Source: Shimia aestuarii
GTDB lineage: Bacteria; Pseudomonadota; Alphaproteobacteria; Rhodobacterales; Rhodobacteraceae
NCBI RefSeq assembly: GCF_022814865.1
Contig: NZ_JAKVRD010000016.1
Coordinates: forward strand, 21,138 to 85,137
DNA length: 64,000 nucleotides
Direction of reading: 5' to 3'
The position numbers and the translations under genes were made by a program. Positions 25,875-34,398 of this stretch are shown here, piece after piece. The notes beneath the pieces are model-generated. The model saw nothing but the letters and a program-made list of their open reading frames with translations. It was not told the DNA's origin and did not search any database. Numbering within the stretch: the stretch's first letter is position 1; each line of letters begins with the position of its first letter.

Positions 25875-27311
25875 TTGACCTTTCCTGACCATACCGTCGA
25901 AAAAATCGGCGGCACTTCCATGAGCCGCATTGATGAGCTTGTGGAAACCCTCATCATCGGGGATCGCAAACCCGAGGATCTTTATCACCGCGTTTTCGTG
26001 GTGTCCGCCTTTGGCGGGATCACGAACCTGCTTCTTGAGCACAAGAAGACGGGGACACCAGGCGTGTTCGCGCTTTTCTCCAATGACGACAACGACCATA
26101 GCTGGCTCGATGCGCTGACCAAGGTGTCTGACGCGATGAGCGAGGCGCATAATGCGGTGCTTACCGAGGCTGCCGATCAGTCGGCCGCGGATGACTTCGT
26201 GCGCGAACGGATCGAGGGTGCGCGCAGTGTGCTCTTTGACCTGCGCCGCCTGTGTTCCTACGGCCATTTCCGCCTGTCGAGCCACATGCAGATCGTGCGC
26301 GAGCTGCTGTCGGGGCTTGGCGAGGCGCATTCCGCCTTCGTCACCAGCCTGATGCTGCAACGCGCCGGTGTGAACGCGCGGTTTGTCGACCTTTCGGGGT
26401 GGCGCGACGAGACGGAGTGCTCGCTTCAGGAGCGGATCGCGGGCGGTTTCGCCGATGTCGATCTTGCACGCGAAATGCCGATCGTGACGGGCTATGCCCA
26501 ATGCCGCGAGGGGCTTATGAAAGAGTATGACCGCGGCTATTCCGAGGTCACCTTCTCGAGCATCGCGGCCTATACGCAGGCGCGCGAGGCGATCATCCAC
26601 AAGGAGTTTCACCTCTCCTCAGCGGACCCGAACCTTGTAGGAGAGAGCTCGGTTCAGAAGCTTGGCCACACGAATTACGACGTCGCAGATCAGCTTTCAA
26701 ACATGGGGATGGAGGCGATTCACCCCAATGCCGCCAAGACCTTACGCCAAGCGAGCGTCGCGCTGCGTGTGACCAACGCGTTCGATCCGGGCGACCCTGG
26801 CACGTTGATTGATGACGAGGCTGGAGAGGCGGCAGGCGTCGAGATCATCACCGGCCTCGATGTCTTTGCGCTCGAGCTTTTCGAGCAGGACATGGTGGGC
26901 GTCAAAGGCTATGACGCGACAGCGCTGGAGGCGTTGACGCGGCATAATGTTCGGATTGTTTCGAAGACGTCGAATGCGAACACGATTACCCATTATGTCG
27001 AGGCGACGTTGAAGTCGGTGCGGCGGGTGATTGCGGAGTTGGAAAAGGCCTATCCGTCTGCTGATATCAGCGCCCGCAGTCTTGCGCTTGTTTCGGCGAT
27101 CGGACGCGACCTTTCGGGGACGCGGGCCTTTAGCCGGGGGCTTTGTGCGCTTGAAGAAGCGGGCATCGGTGTCGTCGCGGCGCATCAGACACCGCGCAAT
27201 GTCGATATTCAGTTCGCGGTGGATCGTTCGGACGCTGACAAGGCCATCAAGGCGCTGCACGAAGTGCTTATCGAAGAGCCATCGAAACCGGTTCTGAACG
27301 TCGCGGCCTAA
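25875..27311 (+). CDS. ask: Aspartate kinase dedicated to ectoine synthesis (TTG start)
   Basis: This 478-residue aspartokinase phosphorylates aspartate, feeding the semialdehyde used by EctB. The start is a TTG: an in-frame stop lies at 25833-25835 and no ATG occurs between it and the ATP-binding motif KIGGTSM (residues 10-16), so a later ATG (25920) would remove the kinase motif. The catalytic core (SSADPNLV, LSNMGMEAIHPNAAKTLRQASV) and C-terminal ACT repeats follow. ectABC-ask arrangements bring a feedback-insensitive Ask into the operon in many halotolerant bacteria. A strong terminator follows. Confidence 0.93.
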   Translation: MTFPDHTVEKIGGTSMSRIDELVETLIIGDRKPEDLYHRVFVVSAFGGITNLLLEHKKTGTPGVFALFSNDDNDHSWLDALTKVSDAMSEAHNAVLTEAADQSAADDFVRERIEGARSVLFDLRRLCSYGHFRLSSHMQIVRELLSGLGEAHSAFVTSLMLQRAGVNARFVDLSGWRDETECSLQERIAGGFADVDLAREMPIVTGYAQCREGLMKEYDRGYSEVTFSSIAAYTQAREAIIHKEFHLSSADPNLVGESSVQKLGHTNYDVADQLSNMGMEAIHPNAAKTLRQASVALRVTNAFDPGDPGTLIDDEAGEAAGVEIITGLDVFALELFEQDMVGVKGYDATALEALTRHNVRIVSKTSNANTITHYVEATLKSVRRVIAELEKAYPSADISARSLALVSAIGRDLSGTRAFSRGLCALEEAGIGVVAAHQTPRNVDIQFAVDRSDADKAIKALHEVLIEEPSKPVLNVAA

Positions 27312-27337
27312 GGCCCGGCAGCAGGCCAGTTCATGCG

Positions 27338-27368
27338 CCCCCGTCGCGTCCCTCGCGGCGGGGGTTTT
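27338..27368 (+). terminator. Rho-independent terminator of the ect operon
   Basis: An 11-bp GC-rich stem (27338-27348 with 27354-27364, one G-T pair) with a 5-nt loop is followed by TTTT. It lies 26 bp past the ask stop and just ahead of the convergent DUF1244 gene. Confidence 0.85.
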
Positions 27369-27373
27369 CCGTC

Positions 27374-27691
27374 TTAGCCTTTGTTTTCGCCTACGTTTTC
27401 TGCAAAGGCGACCTTGAAGGCCTCTTGCTTTTCGGGGCTGGCCTCGGTCTGGTTCTGGGCCTTCCAGTCGTCGTAGGGCATGCCGTAGTAGATCTCGCGG
27501 GCCTCGTCCTTGGACATCTCGATGCCGCGCTCGTTGGCGGCTTCCTGATACCAGCGCGAGAGGCAGTTGCGGCAGAACCCGGCGAGGTTCATCAGGTCGA
27601 TATTCTGCACGTCGGTGCGTTTTTCCATGAGGTGTTCGCGCAGGGTCCGGAAGGCGGCGGCCTCAAGTTCAATGCGGGTCTGGTCGTCCAT
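27374..27691 (-). CDS. DUF1244 domain protein
   Basis: This 105-residue cytoplasmic protein starts at the ATG giving MDDQTRIELE. The family hallmark is NLAGFCRNCLSRWYQEAANERG with cysteines in FCRNC, then EAREIYYGMPYDDWK. The family is widespread in proteobacteria, but its function is unknown. The reading frame stays open for about 100 codons upstream, but that part is arginine/proline-rich and shadow-like. Three 11-bp spaced repeats lie about 120 bp upstream in its likely promoter region. Confidence 0.85.
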   Translation of the reverse strand: MDDQTRIELEAAAFRTLREHLMEKRTDVQNIDLMNLAGFCRNCLSRWYQEAANERGIEMSKDEAREIYYGMPYDDWKAQNQTEASPEKQEAFKVAFAENVGENKG

Positions 27692-27810
27692 GAAAAGCTC
27701 CGATCTGGTCTGGCGGGTATGTTCCCCATCTAGGGAAGTGGCGCGGTCAGGGCAAGTGTGAGGGCGATTCGGCGCAGAGTGGTAAACGGAGGAAAACGCC
27801 TGCTGTATCG

Positions 27811-27841
27811 CGTCGGTATAACGTCGGTATTGCGTCGGTAT
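27811..27841. repeat. Three copies of CGTCGGTAT with 11-bp period
   Basis: CGTCGGTAT recurs at 27811, 27822 and 27833, separated by two variable bases. The helical-turn period suggests a protein-binding array, here 120-150 bp upstream of the DUF1244 gene and 80 bp beyond the isomerase stop. Confidence 0.6.
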
Positions 27842-27920
27842 GGACCCCGGAAATGCCATGATGAACGCAGCGCACGCCCTGCGGAGAGGTAAACAAAACC
27901 CTAATGGGTTTTCGGGTCGC

Positions 27921-28274
27921 TCATTCCTCTTCGATGGTGCGCTTGGCGTAGGTCTCGGTTTGCATGTCCTGCGTATCGACGGAGAGCGCGCCAACTGTGG
28001 GCAGGTGCTGATCCATCACCGCGAGGAGGGACGCAGACAATTCTTGCTTGGCCTCCACCGTGCGGCCCGAGAGCATCCAGACCGTCAGGTGGGCGAAGGT
28101 CGCGGGGGCGGTGCCCATGTGGACATTCTCGCAGGCGATTGTGCGGGTCTTGATGGCGGCGATGTTGTGAAAGACGGGGCTTGCCGCCGCCGCATCAAAC
28201 AGCGCCTTGGAGAGCGCGTCGAGGTCATGAGTTCCGGCGAGTTCGGCGGAATGTTCGAGAACGAGATGCGGCAT
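27921..28274 (-). CDS. 5-carboxymethyl-2-hydroxymuconate isomerase family protein (CHMI/HpaF-like)
   Basis: This 117-residue member of the tautomerase superfamily has the catalytic N-terminal proline in MPHLVLEHSAEL. After processing of Met, Pro would act as the general base. HpaF homologues isomerise 5-carboxymethyl-2-hydroxymuconate in homoprotocatechuate degradation, but no other hpa genes lie here, so the substrate is uncertain. It starts 3 bp after the N-formylglutamate amidohydrolase-like stop on the same strand, so the two are co-transcribed. Confidence 0.8.
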   Translation of the reverse strand: MPHLVLEHSAELAGTHDLDALSKALFDAAAASPVFHNIAAIKTRTIACENVHMGTAPATFAHLTVWMLSGRTVEAKQELSASLLAVMDQHLPTVGALSVDTQDMQTETYAKRTIEEE

Positions 28275-28277
28275 GGT

Positions 28278-29021
28278 TCAAAGACCCGTGAGTTGGAGCG
28301 TTTCGGTCAGGAGCGGCGCGAGGCGCGCGGCCCAGGCGTTTTGCTTTGCCTCGGCGTCGATCTCGTCATGGCGCAGCTCGATCAGCGCGTTGAGACGGCC
28401 ATGGGCAAAGCAATGCTTGTCGACGGAATCGCCGGGCAGGTGGCCAGCATAGGGTTCGTTGTCGCCCACGGTCAGGTCGCCTTCGCGGTTCAGGCGGTCA
28501 ATGAGGGCGACGCCAAAGCGTTCTTCTTGCGGGGCGTGCAGGATGCCGATCTCCCAAGGGCGCGGGGCGCGGCCATTGAGCTTGGGCGAAAAGCTATGCA
28601 TGGCGATGATCACGGGATCCTTGCGCGCGGCGGCGAGGCCGGAGAGGGCCTCGTGGTAGGGGCGGTAGTAGGCCTGTTTGCGGCGCTCGATCTCGGTCGC
28701 GTCGATATGGCGGTTGGCGGGGATGATCGTACCGTCATAGAGCCGCATCACGAGGGTCGGATCGTCTTCGCCCCGGTTCGGATCAATCACGAGGCGCGAG
28801 AAATTCGACGAGATGACCGGCGCGTCGAGCAGTTCACCGAGCCGAAGAGAGGTGCCGAGCGCGCCGATGTCATAGGCGATATGGCGTTGCATGTCGGCAG
28901 GAGCGAGGCCGAGGTCGCCGCCGTTGATTTCCTCGGGGACGTGGTTCGAGGCGTGATCGACGGTCACAAGGAAGCGCGATTTGCGGTCTGCGCCGTGAAT
29001 GTGAAAAGGTTGGTATGTCAT
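28278..29021 (-). CDS. N-formylglutamate amidohydrolase family protein
   Basis: This 247-residue zinc hydrolase resembles the HutG-type deformylase family. Visible motifs are LVTVDHASNHVPEE (about residue 20), IDPNRGEDDPTLV (about 80), AMHSFSPKLNG (about 140) and YAGHLPGDSVDKHC. The first provides a metal ligand, and others are conserved in the family. Actual substrates of the family beyond N-formylglutamate are poorly known. It has no histidine-degradation neighbours, so a role in another N-formyl compound is possible. It is co-transcribed with the CHMI-like gene. Confidence 0.82.
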   Translation of the reverse strand: MTYQPFHIHGADRKSRFLVTVDHASNHVPEEINGGDLGLAPADMQRHIAYDIGALGTSLRLGELLDAPVISSNFSRLVIDPNRGEDDPTLVMRLYDGTIIPANRHIDATEIERRKQAYYRPYHEALSGLAAARKDPVIIAMHSFSPKLNGRAPRPWEIGILHAPQEERFGVALIDRLNREGDLTVGDNEPYAGHLPGDSVDKHCFAHGRLNALIELRHDEIDAEAKQNAWAARLAPLLTETLQLTGL

Positions 29022-29249
29022 GAGCCTGTTATTTCCTTACGCGACAGACTTAAGATGTTTCTGGGGGAAACTGAAACAGAGATTTTCCGGAAACGGCCAG
29101 AGGTGTAGATGTGAGGCAGGTTCGGGGGCACGGGTGCCCGGCAATTCAGCCCCGCGACGCTTCGGCCCGTTGCTCCCGAAGGGGAATTGGGCGATAAGCC
29201 CAGAGAGATACGTTAGCGGTAACAGGTGCCGCGAGAAAGCAAAGACGAT

Positions 29250-30695
29250 ATGAGAAGACTTCGAAATACCAAGATCGTGGCGACCCTCGGGCCGGCAAGC
29301 GAAACCTATGAGATGATCCGCGCCCTGCACGAGGCGGGGGCGGATGTGTTCCGGCTCAACATGAGCCACGGGAGCCATGAGGAAATCCGCGAGAAGCACC
29401 GGATCATTCGTCAGGTCGAGAAAGAGCTCAACAGCCCGATTGCGATCCTTGCGGATTTGCAGGGGCCGAAACTGCGCGTTGGGGTCTTTGCCAAGGGTAA
29501 GGAAAAGCTCGTCAACGGGGCGAAGTTCCGCATGGACCTTGATCCGGCAGAGGGCGACAAGCATCGTGTCTGCCTGCCGCATCCGGAGATTTTTGCCGCA
29601 CTTGAGCCGGGCAAGACGCTCCTCGTCAATGACGGCAAGATCCGGCTGCGGGTCGAGGGGTGTGGCGCGGACTATGCCGATTGCGTCGTGGTCAATGGGG
29701 GCAAGATCTCGGACCGCAAGGGCGTAAATGTGCCGGACGTGGTTTTGCCGTTGGCGGCGCTTTCGGAGAAGGATCGCGACGACCTCGAGTTTGTCTGTGG
29801 TCTTGGGATCGACTGGCTTGCGCTTTCTTTCGTGCAGCGGCCTGAGGATGTGGACGAGGCGCGCGCGTTGGCGCAGGGGCGGGCGGCGATCCTGTCGAAG
29901 ATCGAAAAACCCTCGGCGGTCGAGCATTTCGAGGAGATACTCGCGGCGTCGGACGGGATCATGGTTGCGCGGGGCGATCTTGGGGTTGAATTGCCGGTAA
30001 GCCATGTGCCGCCGATCCAGAAGCGCCTTGTACGGAAGTGCCGTTTTGCGGCCAAGCCTGTGATCGTCGCGACGCAGATGCTCGAGAGCATGATCGACAG
30101 CCCGATGCCGACGCGGGCCGAGGTCAGCGACGTGGCGACGGCGATCTACGAGGGCACGGATGCGATCATGCTTTCGGCGGAATCGGCGGCGGGGCATTTC
30201 CCGATTGAGGCGGTGAAGACGATGAATGACGTCGCCGCAGAGGTCGAGGAAGACGAGACCTATCGCACCATTATCGAGGCGTCGCGCTCTGCGCCGCGCT
30301 CGAGCGTGGCGGATGCCATCGTGTCGGCGGCGCGGGAGGTTGCGGAGACCACGGATATCGAGGCGATCTGCTGTTTCACGGAAAGCGGGACCACGGCGCT
30401 CAAGACGGCGCGGGAACGGCCGCGCGTGCCGATCCTTGCCATGACATCCTTGCGTGGCACGGCACGGCGGTTGGCGCTGAGCTGGGGCATCAACTGTGTG
30501 ATGACGGGCGAGGTCAAACGCTTCAAAGAGGCCGTTGTCGCCGCGGCGCGGGCCGCCACGGCGCAGGGCTTTGCAGGGCCGGAAGATCAGATCGCGGTCA
30601 TGGCGGGCCTGCCGTTCAACGTTCCGGGGACGACGAATATCCTGCGTGTCGCACCCTGCGATGAGCGTTTGATTTACAATATGGAAACAGAGTAG
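29250..30695 (+). CDS. pyk: Pyruvate kinase
   Basis: This 481-residue glycolytic enzyme transfers phosphate from phosphoenolpyruvate to ADP. The ATG gives MRRLRNTKIVATLGPAS; a GTG eight codons upstream is less likely. Signatures are intact: LADLQGPKLRVG (about residue 70), SKIEKPSAVEHFEE with the catalytic lysine region (about 218), DGIMVARGDLGVELP (about 235), and the nucleotide and metal-binding segments. The C-terminal domain ends at a short tail. The 228-bp region upstream contains several short hairpins but no recognised regulatory RNA. A small membrane protein gene follows by 30 bp. Confidence 0.97.
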   Translation: MRRLRNTKIVATLGPASETYEMIRALHEAGADVFRLNMSHGSHEEIREKHRIIRQVEKELNSPIAILADLQGPKLRVGVFAKGKEKLVNGAKFRMDLDPAEGDKHRVCLPHPEIFAALEPGKTLLVNDGKIRLRVEGCGADYADCVVVNGGKISDRKGVNVPDVVLPLAALSEKDRDDLEFVCGLGIDWLALSFVQRPEDVDEARALAQGRAAILSKIEKPSAVEHFEEILAASDGIMVARGDLGVELPVSHVPPIQKRLVRKCRFAAKPVIVATQMLESMIDSPMPTRAEVSDVATAIYEGTDAIMLSAESAAGHFPIEAVKTMNDVAAEVEEDETYRTIIEASRSAPRSSVADAIVSAAREVAETTDIEAICCFTESGTTALKTARERPRVPILAMTSLRGTARRLALSWGINCVMTGEVKRFKEAVVAAARAATAQGFAGPEDQIAVMAGLPFNVPGTTNILRVAPCDERLIYNMETE

Positions 30696-30725
30696 GTTCG
30701 TCCGAGGATTAAGACAGGCGGGCAA

Positions 30726-30959
30726 ATGCTAAGCGACTACTTGCTGACGAGCGGGCTTGTGTTGGGGCTTTTCTCGATCCCGGCGATGCTTGCCGCCTAT
30801 GCGGATCTGCGCACACCGCGCGCGTCGATGGCGGCCTTCATCCTCGCCTGTGCGATCATCGCGTTCGCCTATATGAGTCACCCCGGTGGCTATGTGATCG
30901 CCGATGTGCCCAACGTGGTGGTGTCGGTGATCGCGGATATCATCAAGGTCACCCAGTAG
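30726..30959 (+). CDS. Small membrane protein of unknown function
   Basis: This 77-residue protein is hydrophobic, with two or three predicted membrane segments (about residues 8-24, 34-50 and possibly 57-74). It begins MLSDYLLTSGLVLGLFS and has a GGYVIADVPNVV loop. It is 30 bp downstream of pyk in the same direction. It may be conserved in the order but I do not recognise a function, and nothing in the sequence suggests a catalytic role. Confidence 0.65.
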   Translation: MLSDYLLTSGLVLGLFSIPAMLAAYADLRTPRASMAAFILACAIIAFAYMSHPGGYVIADVPNVVVSVIADIIKVTQ

Positions 30960-30984
30960 CGCCACGCGCGAAAGGTGCAAGAAT

Positions 30985-31005
30985 CCCCTTGCAGCTTGGG
31001 GTTTT
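30985..31005 (+). terminator. Hairpin with T-run ahead of rpmI
   Basis: CCCC-TTGCAGCTT-GGGG forms a short stem followed by TTTT, lying 87 bp before the rpmI start. It may end the pyk transcript or act in the leader of the L35/L20 operon, where L20-dependent control is well known. The stem is only 4 bp plus flanking weak pairs, so this is tentative. Confidence 0.4.
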
Positions 31006-31091
31006 GCCCCGTATACGGCGCCTCTATCCGCGCGACCGGCCCGAGAGGCATGCCGAGTCGCGTTTGTAACCGACCATCGAAGGAGACGGAA

Positions 31092-31292
31092 ATGCCCAAG
31101 ATGAAGACAAAGTCGAGCGCCAAGAAGCGCTTTAAAGTGACGGCGAAAGGCAAGGTCATGGCAGGCCAGGCCGGCAAGCGCCACGGTATGATCAAGCGTA
31201 CCCGCAAGTTCATCCGCGACGCCCGCGGCACCACCACCCTGTCCGCCCCTGACGCAAAGACCGTCAAGGGCTACATGCCCTACGACCGCTAA
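31092..31292 (+). CDS. rpmI: 50S ribosomal protein L35
   Basis: This 66-residue basic protein starts at the ATG giving [25 protein letters not shown], with the GGAG site upstream. The sequence is typical of L35, and rplT follows after 14 bp. infC, commonly the first gene of this operon, is absent here, as is frequent in alphaproteobacteria. Confidence 0.97.
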   Translation: MPKMKTKSSAKKRFKVTAKGKVMAGQAGKRHGMIKRTRKFIRDARGTTTLSAPDAKTVKGYMPYDR

Positions 31293-31306
31293 GAGGAGTA
31301 CGAGAG

Positions 31307-31672
31307 ATGTCCCGAGTTAAAGGTGGAACCGTCACTCACGCCCGTCACAAGAAAATCACGAAGGCAGCGAAGGGCTATTACGGCCGTCGCAAGAATACCT
31401 TCAAGGTGGCGACGCAGGCCGTTGATAAGGCCAACCAGTATGCAACCCGCGACCGTAAGAACCGCAAGCGCAATTTCCGCGCGCTGTGGATCCAGCGTAT
31501 CAACGCTGCTGTGCGCGCACATGACGCCGATCTGACCTATTCGCGCTTCATCAACGGCCTGAACCTGGCCGGGATCGAAGTCGATCGTAAGGTCCTTGCC
31601 GATCTCGCCGTGCATGAGCCGGAAGCGTTCAACGCTATCGTCGATCAGGCGAAAGGCGCGCTGGCCGCGTAA
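31307..31672 (+). CDS. rplT: 50S ribosomal protein L20
   Basis: This 121-residue protein opens [43 protein letters not shown]. It contains the RNA-binding, lysine/arginine-rich N-terminal tail and the helical globular domain ending with ALAA. L20 is an assembly protein and in many bacteria regulates its own operon. It is followed by a clear terminator. Confidence 0.98.
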   Translation: MSRVKGGTVTHARHKKITKAAKGYYGRRKNTFKVATQAVDKANQYATRDRKNRKRNFRALWIQRINAAVRAHDADLTYSRFINGLNLAGIEVDRKVLADLAVHEPEAFNAIVDQAKGALAA

Positions 31673-31695
31673 GTTTTCCCGATAAGGGATTGAGG

Positions 31696-31729
31696 AAACG
31701 CCGCTGACCGAAAGGTTGGCGGCGTTTTT
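31696..31729 (+). terminator. Rho-independent terminator after rplT
   Basis: A 9-bp stem AAACGCCGC/GCGGCGTTT (31696-31704 and 31719-31727) encloses an inner ACC-GAAA-GGT hairpin and ends in TTTTT. It lies 23 bp past the rplT stop. Confidence 0.9.
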
Positions 31730-31810
31730 CGTTGGGCCGGATGGGCCGTGCGCGCTCTTGCATTCGTGGCCCTCTGTGGTAGCAGAGAGCCGACGAATTT
31801 GGAGGGTCCG

Positions 31811-32881
31811 ATGGACGATCTCAGAGACAAGTATATCGCGCTCATTGCGGAGGCCGGGAACGAGGCCACGCTCGAAGAGTTGCGGGTGCAGGCCGTGGGC
31901 AAGAAGGGCGAGATCAGCCTCAAGATGCGCGAGCTTGGCAAGATGACCCCGGAAGAGCGGCAGGTCATGGGGCCAAAGCTCAACACGCTCAAGGACGAGA
32001 TCAATTCGGCGCTTGCCATGAAGAAAGAGGCGCTGGCCGATGCAGCGCTTGATGAGCGGCTCAAGGGCGAATGGCTTGACGTGACGCTTCCCGGGCGCGC
32101 GCGCCGCGAAGGCACGATCCATCCGGTGTCACAGGTCATGGAAGAGGTCACGGCGATCTTTGCCGATCTTGGCTTCTCGGTGGCCGAGGGGCCGCAGATC
32201 GAGACCGATTGGTACAACTTCGACGCGCTCAACATTCCGGGCCATCACCCGGCCCGCGCCGAGATGGACACGTTCTATACCCATCGCGCAGAAGGCGATA
32301 ATCGCCCGCCGCACGTGCTTCGCACGCATACCTCGCCGGTGCAGATCCGGTCGATGGAAAAGCACGGCGCGCCGATCCGCATCATTTGTCCGGGCCGTGT
32401 TTATCGCGCGGATTATGACCAGACGCACACGCCGATGTTCCATCAGGTCGAGGGCCTCGCGATTGGTAAGGATATTTCCATGGCGAACCTGAAATGGGTT
32501 CTCGAGGAGTTCTTCTCGGCCTTCTTTGGCACCCATGTGGATACCCGTTTCCGCGCCTCGCATTTCCCGTTCACGGAGCCGTCGGCGGAAGTCGATATTC
32601 AGTGTGAATGGGTCGATGGGCAGGTCAAGGTCGGCGAAGGCAATGACTGGCTCGAGGTGCTTGGCTCGGGCATGGTGCATCCCAAGGTGCTCGAGGCGGG
32701 CGGCATTGATCCGAACGAATATCAGGGCTTTGCCTTTGGGATCGGGATCGACCGGCTTGCGATGCTGAAATACGGTATCCCGGATCTGCGGGCGTTCTTT
32801 GATAGCGACCTGCGCTGGCTGCGCCACTACGGGTTTGCGAGCCTCGATCAGCCGACGCTGCATGGCGGGTTGTCGCGGTAA
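31811..32881 (+). CDS. pheS: Phenylalanine-tRNA ligase alpha subunit
   Basis: This 356-residue subunit begins at the ATG giving [18 protein letters not shown], preceded by GGAGGGT. Class II synthetase motifs are seen: the N-terminal coiled coil, motif 2 in [21 protein letters not shown] (about residues 198-218) and motif 3 in [14 protein letters not shown] (about 311-324). It activates phenylalanine together with PheT. pheT lies 1.5 kb downstream, separated by a small hypothetical gene and an amidotransferase. Confidence 0.97.
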   Translation: MDDLRDKYIALIAEAGNEATLEELRVQAVGKKGEISLKMRELGKMTPEERQVMGPKLNTLKDEINSALAMKKEALADAALDERLKGEWLDVTLPGRARREGTIHPVSQVMEEVTAIFADLGFSVAEGPQIETDWYNFDALNIPGHHPARAEMDTFYTHRAEGDNRPPHVLRTHTSPVQIRSMEKHGAPIRIICPGRVYRADYDQTHTPMFHQVEGLAIGKDISMANLKWVLEEFFSAFFGTHVDTRFRASHFPFTEPSAEVDIQCEWVDGQVKVGEGNDWLEVLGSGMVHPKVLEAGGIDPNEYQGFAFGIGIDRLAMLKYGIPDLRAFFDSDLRWLRHYGFASLDQPTLHGGLSR

Positions 32882-32887
32882 TCGGAC

Positions 32888-33265
32888 GTGTCCAAGTTTG
32901 ACGAGATCGTTGCGCTTGATGGAACGGTCTGGTCCATTGCTTGGGGAGTGGATGATCACCCCGATGTTGCGTCTGAGGTTCTGGGCGTGCCCCTGAAACC
33001 GAAAGGGCGCATCGGAGCAGTCGCATTTTACGAGCCGCGATATGGCGAAGAGAAGACGCTCTCGATCTATGACTGTGGCGCGTATCTATGGGCTGCCGCT
33101 GAGATTACCCCTGGTGTCTATGCGCAGGCGGTGCGGCCCAAGAACGGCAAGGTGGTAAGCACTCCCGAGGTTCCGAAACCCGATCCTGTAGAGCGTCGTA
33201 CCAAAGTTCTTAAGACGATGCTCGTTCTGATAGGGGTTGCGATCATCTATTGGTTTCTTGGGTAG
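32888..33265 (+). CDS. Unknown protein with C-terminal membrane anchor (GTG start)
   Basis: This 125-residue protein uses a GTG codon six bases after the pheS stop. Residues 1-85 are soluble and rich in aromatic and hydrophobic strands (GAVAFYEPRYGEEKTLSIYDCG). A proline-rich linker leads to a single membrane helix near the end (KTMLVLIGVAIIYWFLG), so the protein is probably tail-anchored with its soluble part facing the cytoplasm. I do not recognise a family. Confidence 0.55.
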   Translation: MSKFDEIVALDGTVWSIAWGVDDHPDVASEVLGVPLKPKGRIGAVAFYEPRYGEEKTLSIYDCGAYLWAAAEITPGVYAQAVRPKNGKVVSTPEVPKPDPVERRTKVLKTMLVLIGVAIIYWFLG

Positions 33266-33287
33266 TTTTCAGTGGTCTAAGTGCAGT

Positions 33288-33311
33288 GGCGGGCTGAGGC
33301 CCGCCCTACGG
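33288..33311 (+). repeat. Palindromic element with CTACGG tail (copy 1)
   Basis: GGCGGGC-TGAG-GCCCGCC is a perfect 7-bp hairpin followed by CTACGG. A second element of the same design (hairpin then CTACGG) occurs at 60479-60503. They resemble REP-type intergenic palindromes. Confidence 0.65.
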
Positions 33312-33467
33312 GTGGACGGCCATGTCGGGATGGTTGAAGGGGGCGCGTTTGGCGTCCCTTTTTTGGTTTCGCGACAGAGGCCGCAGATAGGCGAAACTTG
33401 GTCGGGATCGGTGGGGTTTTTGCGCGGGCTATCGGGCAGGGTTTTTCCGAGATAAGGAGACCTGCCG

Positions 33468-34244
33468 ATGACGACGATTCTTATTGTGGAGAGCAATTCG
33501 CCCGATCTTTTGGCGATTGGGAAGTCGGCGGCGTCGAGTTTTTTGCGGACATTTCAGGCGCTTGTGCCGGAGGCAGAGCTGCGGGTGGCGTGCCCATATG
33601 CGGCGGCGTTGCGTGAGGATGCGCTCGACGGGATCGACGGGGTCGTGTTCTCGGGCTCGGGTGTGATGTGGTCGACGGATGGTCCCGAGGCGGCGCCGCT
33701 ACGGGCCGAGATGGAGCGGGTTTTCGCGGCGGGTTTGCCGGTTTGGGGATCGTGCAACGGGATGCAGCTTGCCGCGTCGGTACTCGGCGGGCGGGTCGGC
33801 GCGTCGCCCAACGGGTTCGAGCTTGGCACCGCGCGGGATGTGCAGGTTACCGAAGAGGGCGCAGCGCATCCGATGATGGCGGGGCGCGCGGCGGGGTTTG
33901 CCGTGCCGTGTATCCATCGCGACGAGGTGCAGAGCGTGCCGGAGGGCGCGGTTCTCATGGCCGGGAACGGCCATTCGCCGGTGCAGGCGATGGTGTATGA
34001 GAGCGGTGGCGTCGATTTCTGGGGCACGCAGTATCACCCGGAGATGAGCCTTCAGGAGATCGCGGCAGCGGTGCGGGGCAAGGGGCTTTTCGAGGCGGCG
34101 GACCGGATGGCGGATCGCCTCGAGATTGCCGATCAGGACGCGGGCGCGGCGGCGGAGTTCGGCACCAGCCCCGAGGCGCTTGCCGTGCCGGTCCGGGGGC
34201 GGGAGCTTGTCAACTGGATCGCGCATCTGCACGGGCGGCGCTAG
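33468..34244 (+). CDS. Class I glutamine amidotransferase (GMP synthase-like) domain protein
   Basis: This 258-residue protein has a complete type 1 glutamine amidotransferase triad: nucleophile Cys96 in WGSCNGMQLAASVLGG, and the His-Glu pair in GTQYHPEMS (about residues 186-194). The oxyanion loop is in FSGSGVMWSTDG. It lies between pheS-side and pheT genes, so it is probably a stand-alone GATase, perhaps a gamma-glutamyl hydrolase or a partner of an unknown synthase. The sequence gives no substrate. It ends inside the first intergenic repeat element. Confidence 0.8.
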   Translation: MTTILIVESNSPDLLAIGKSAASSFLRTFQALVPEAELRVACPYAAALREDALDGIDGVVFSGSGVMWSTDGPEAAPLRAEMERVFAAGLPVWGSCNGMQLAASVLGGRVGASPNGFELGTARDVQVTEEGAAHPMMAGRAAGFAVPCIHRDEVQSVPEGAVLMAGNGHSPVQAMVYESGGVDFWGTQYHPEMSLQEIAAAVRGKGLFEAADRMADRLEIADQDAGAAAEFGTSPEALAVPVRGRELVNWIAHLHGRR

Positions 34245-34311
34245 GGGCTTTGCCCCTCTGGCCGCAAGCGGCCATTCACCCCAGGATATTTTCGGCAAGA
34301 GGAAGAGCGGG
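34243..34311 (+). repeat. Dispersed intergenic element (copy A)
   Basis: This element has two hairpins (AGGGGC-TTT-GCCCCT at 34243-34257 and TGGCCGC-AA-GCGGCCA at 34259-34274). A conserved tail beginning TTCACCCCAGGATATTTTC follows and ends in an AAGAGGAAGAGCGG-like run. The first stem overlaps the GATase stop codon. Similar tails occur at three other places in this window, always just after a plus-strand stop. Confidence 0.75.
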
Positions 34312-34398
34312 CGCAGTTTCGGCGCAACGCGCCCTTTCCCCTGTGATCCATATCCGGTAAAGCCCCTATGACCCGGTTTTGAACGACGGACGGATACG

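Noticed and set aside
29022..29249. Regulatory RNA or tRNA upstream of pyruvate kinase
   Set aside because: Short hairpins such as TGGGC-GATAA-GCCCA are present, but no tRNA cloverleaf or known riboswitch layout could be built.
29037..30725. Open frame of 562 codons on the minus strand
   Set aside because: It is antisense to pyruvate kinase; no recognisable domain and typical shadow composition.
30985..31091. L20-dependent leader motif of the rpmI-rplT operon
   Set aside because: A 4-bp stem with a T-run is present, but the pseudoknot that L20 recognises in other bacteria could not be identified by eye, so only a tentative terminator is listed.
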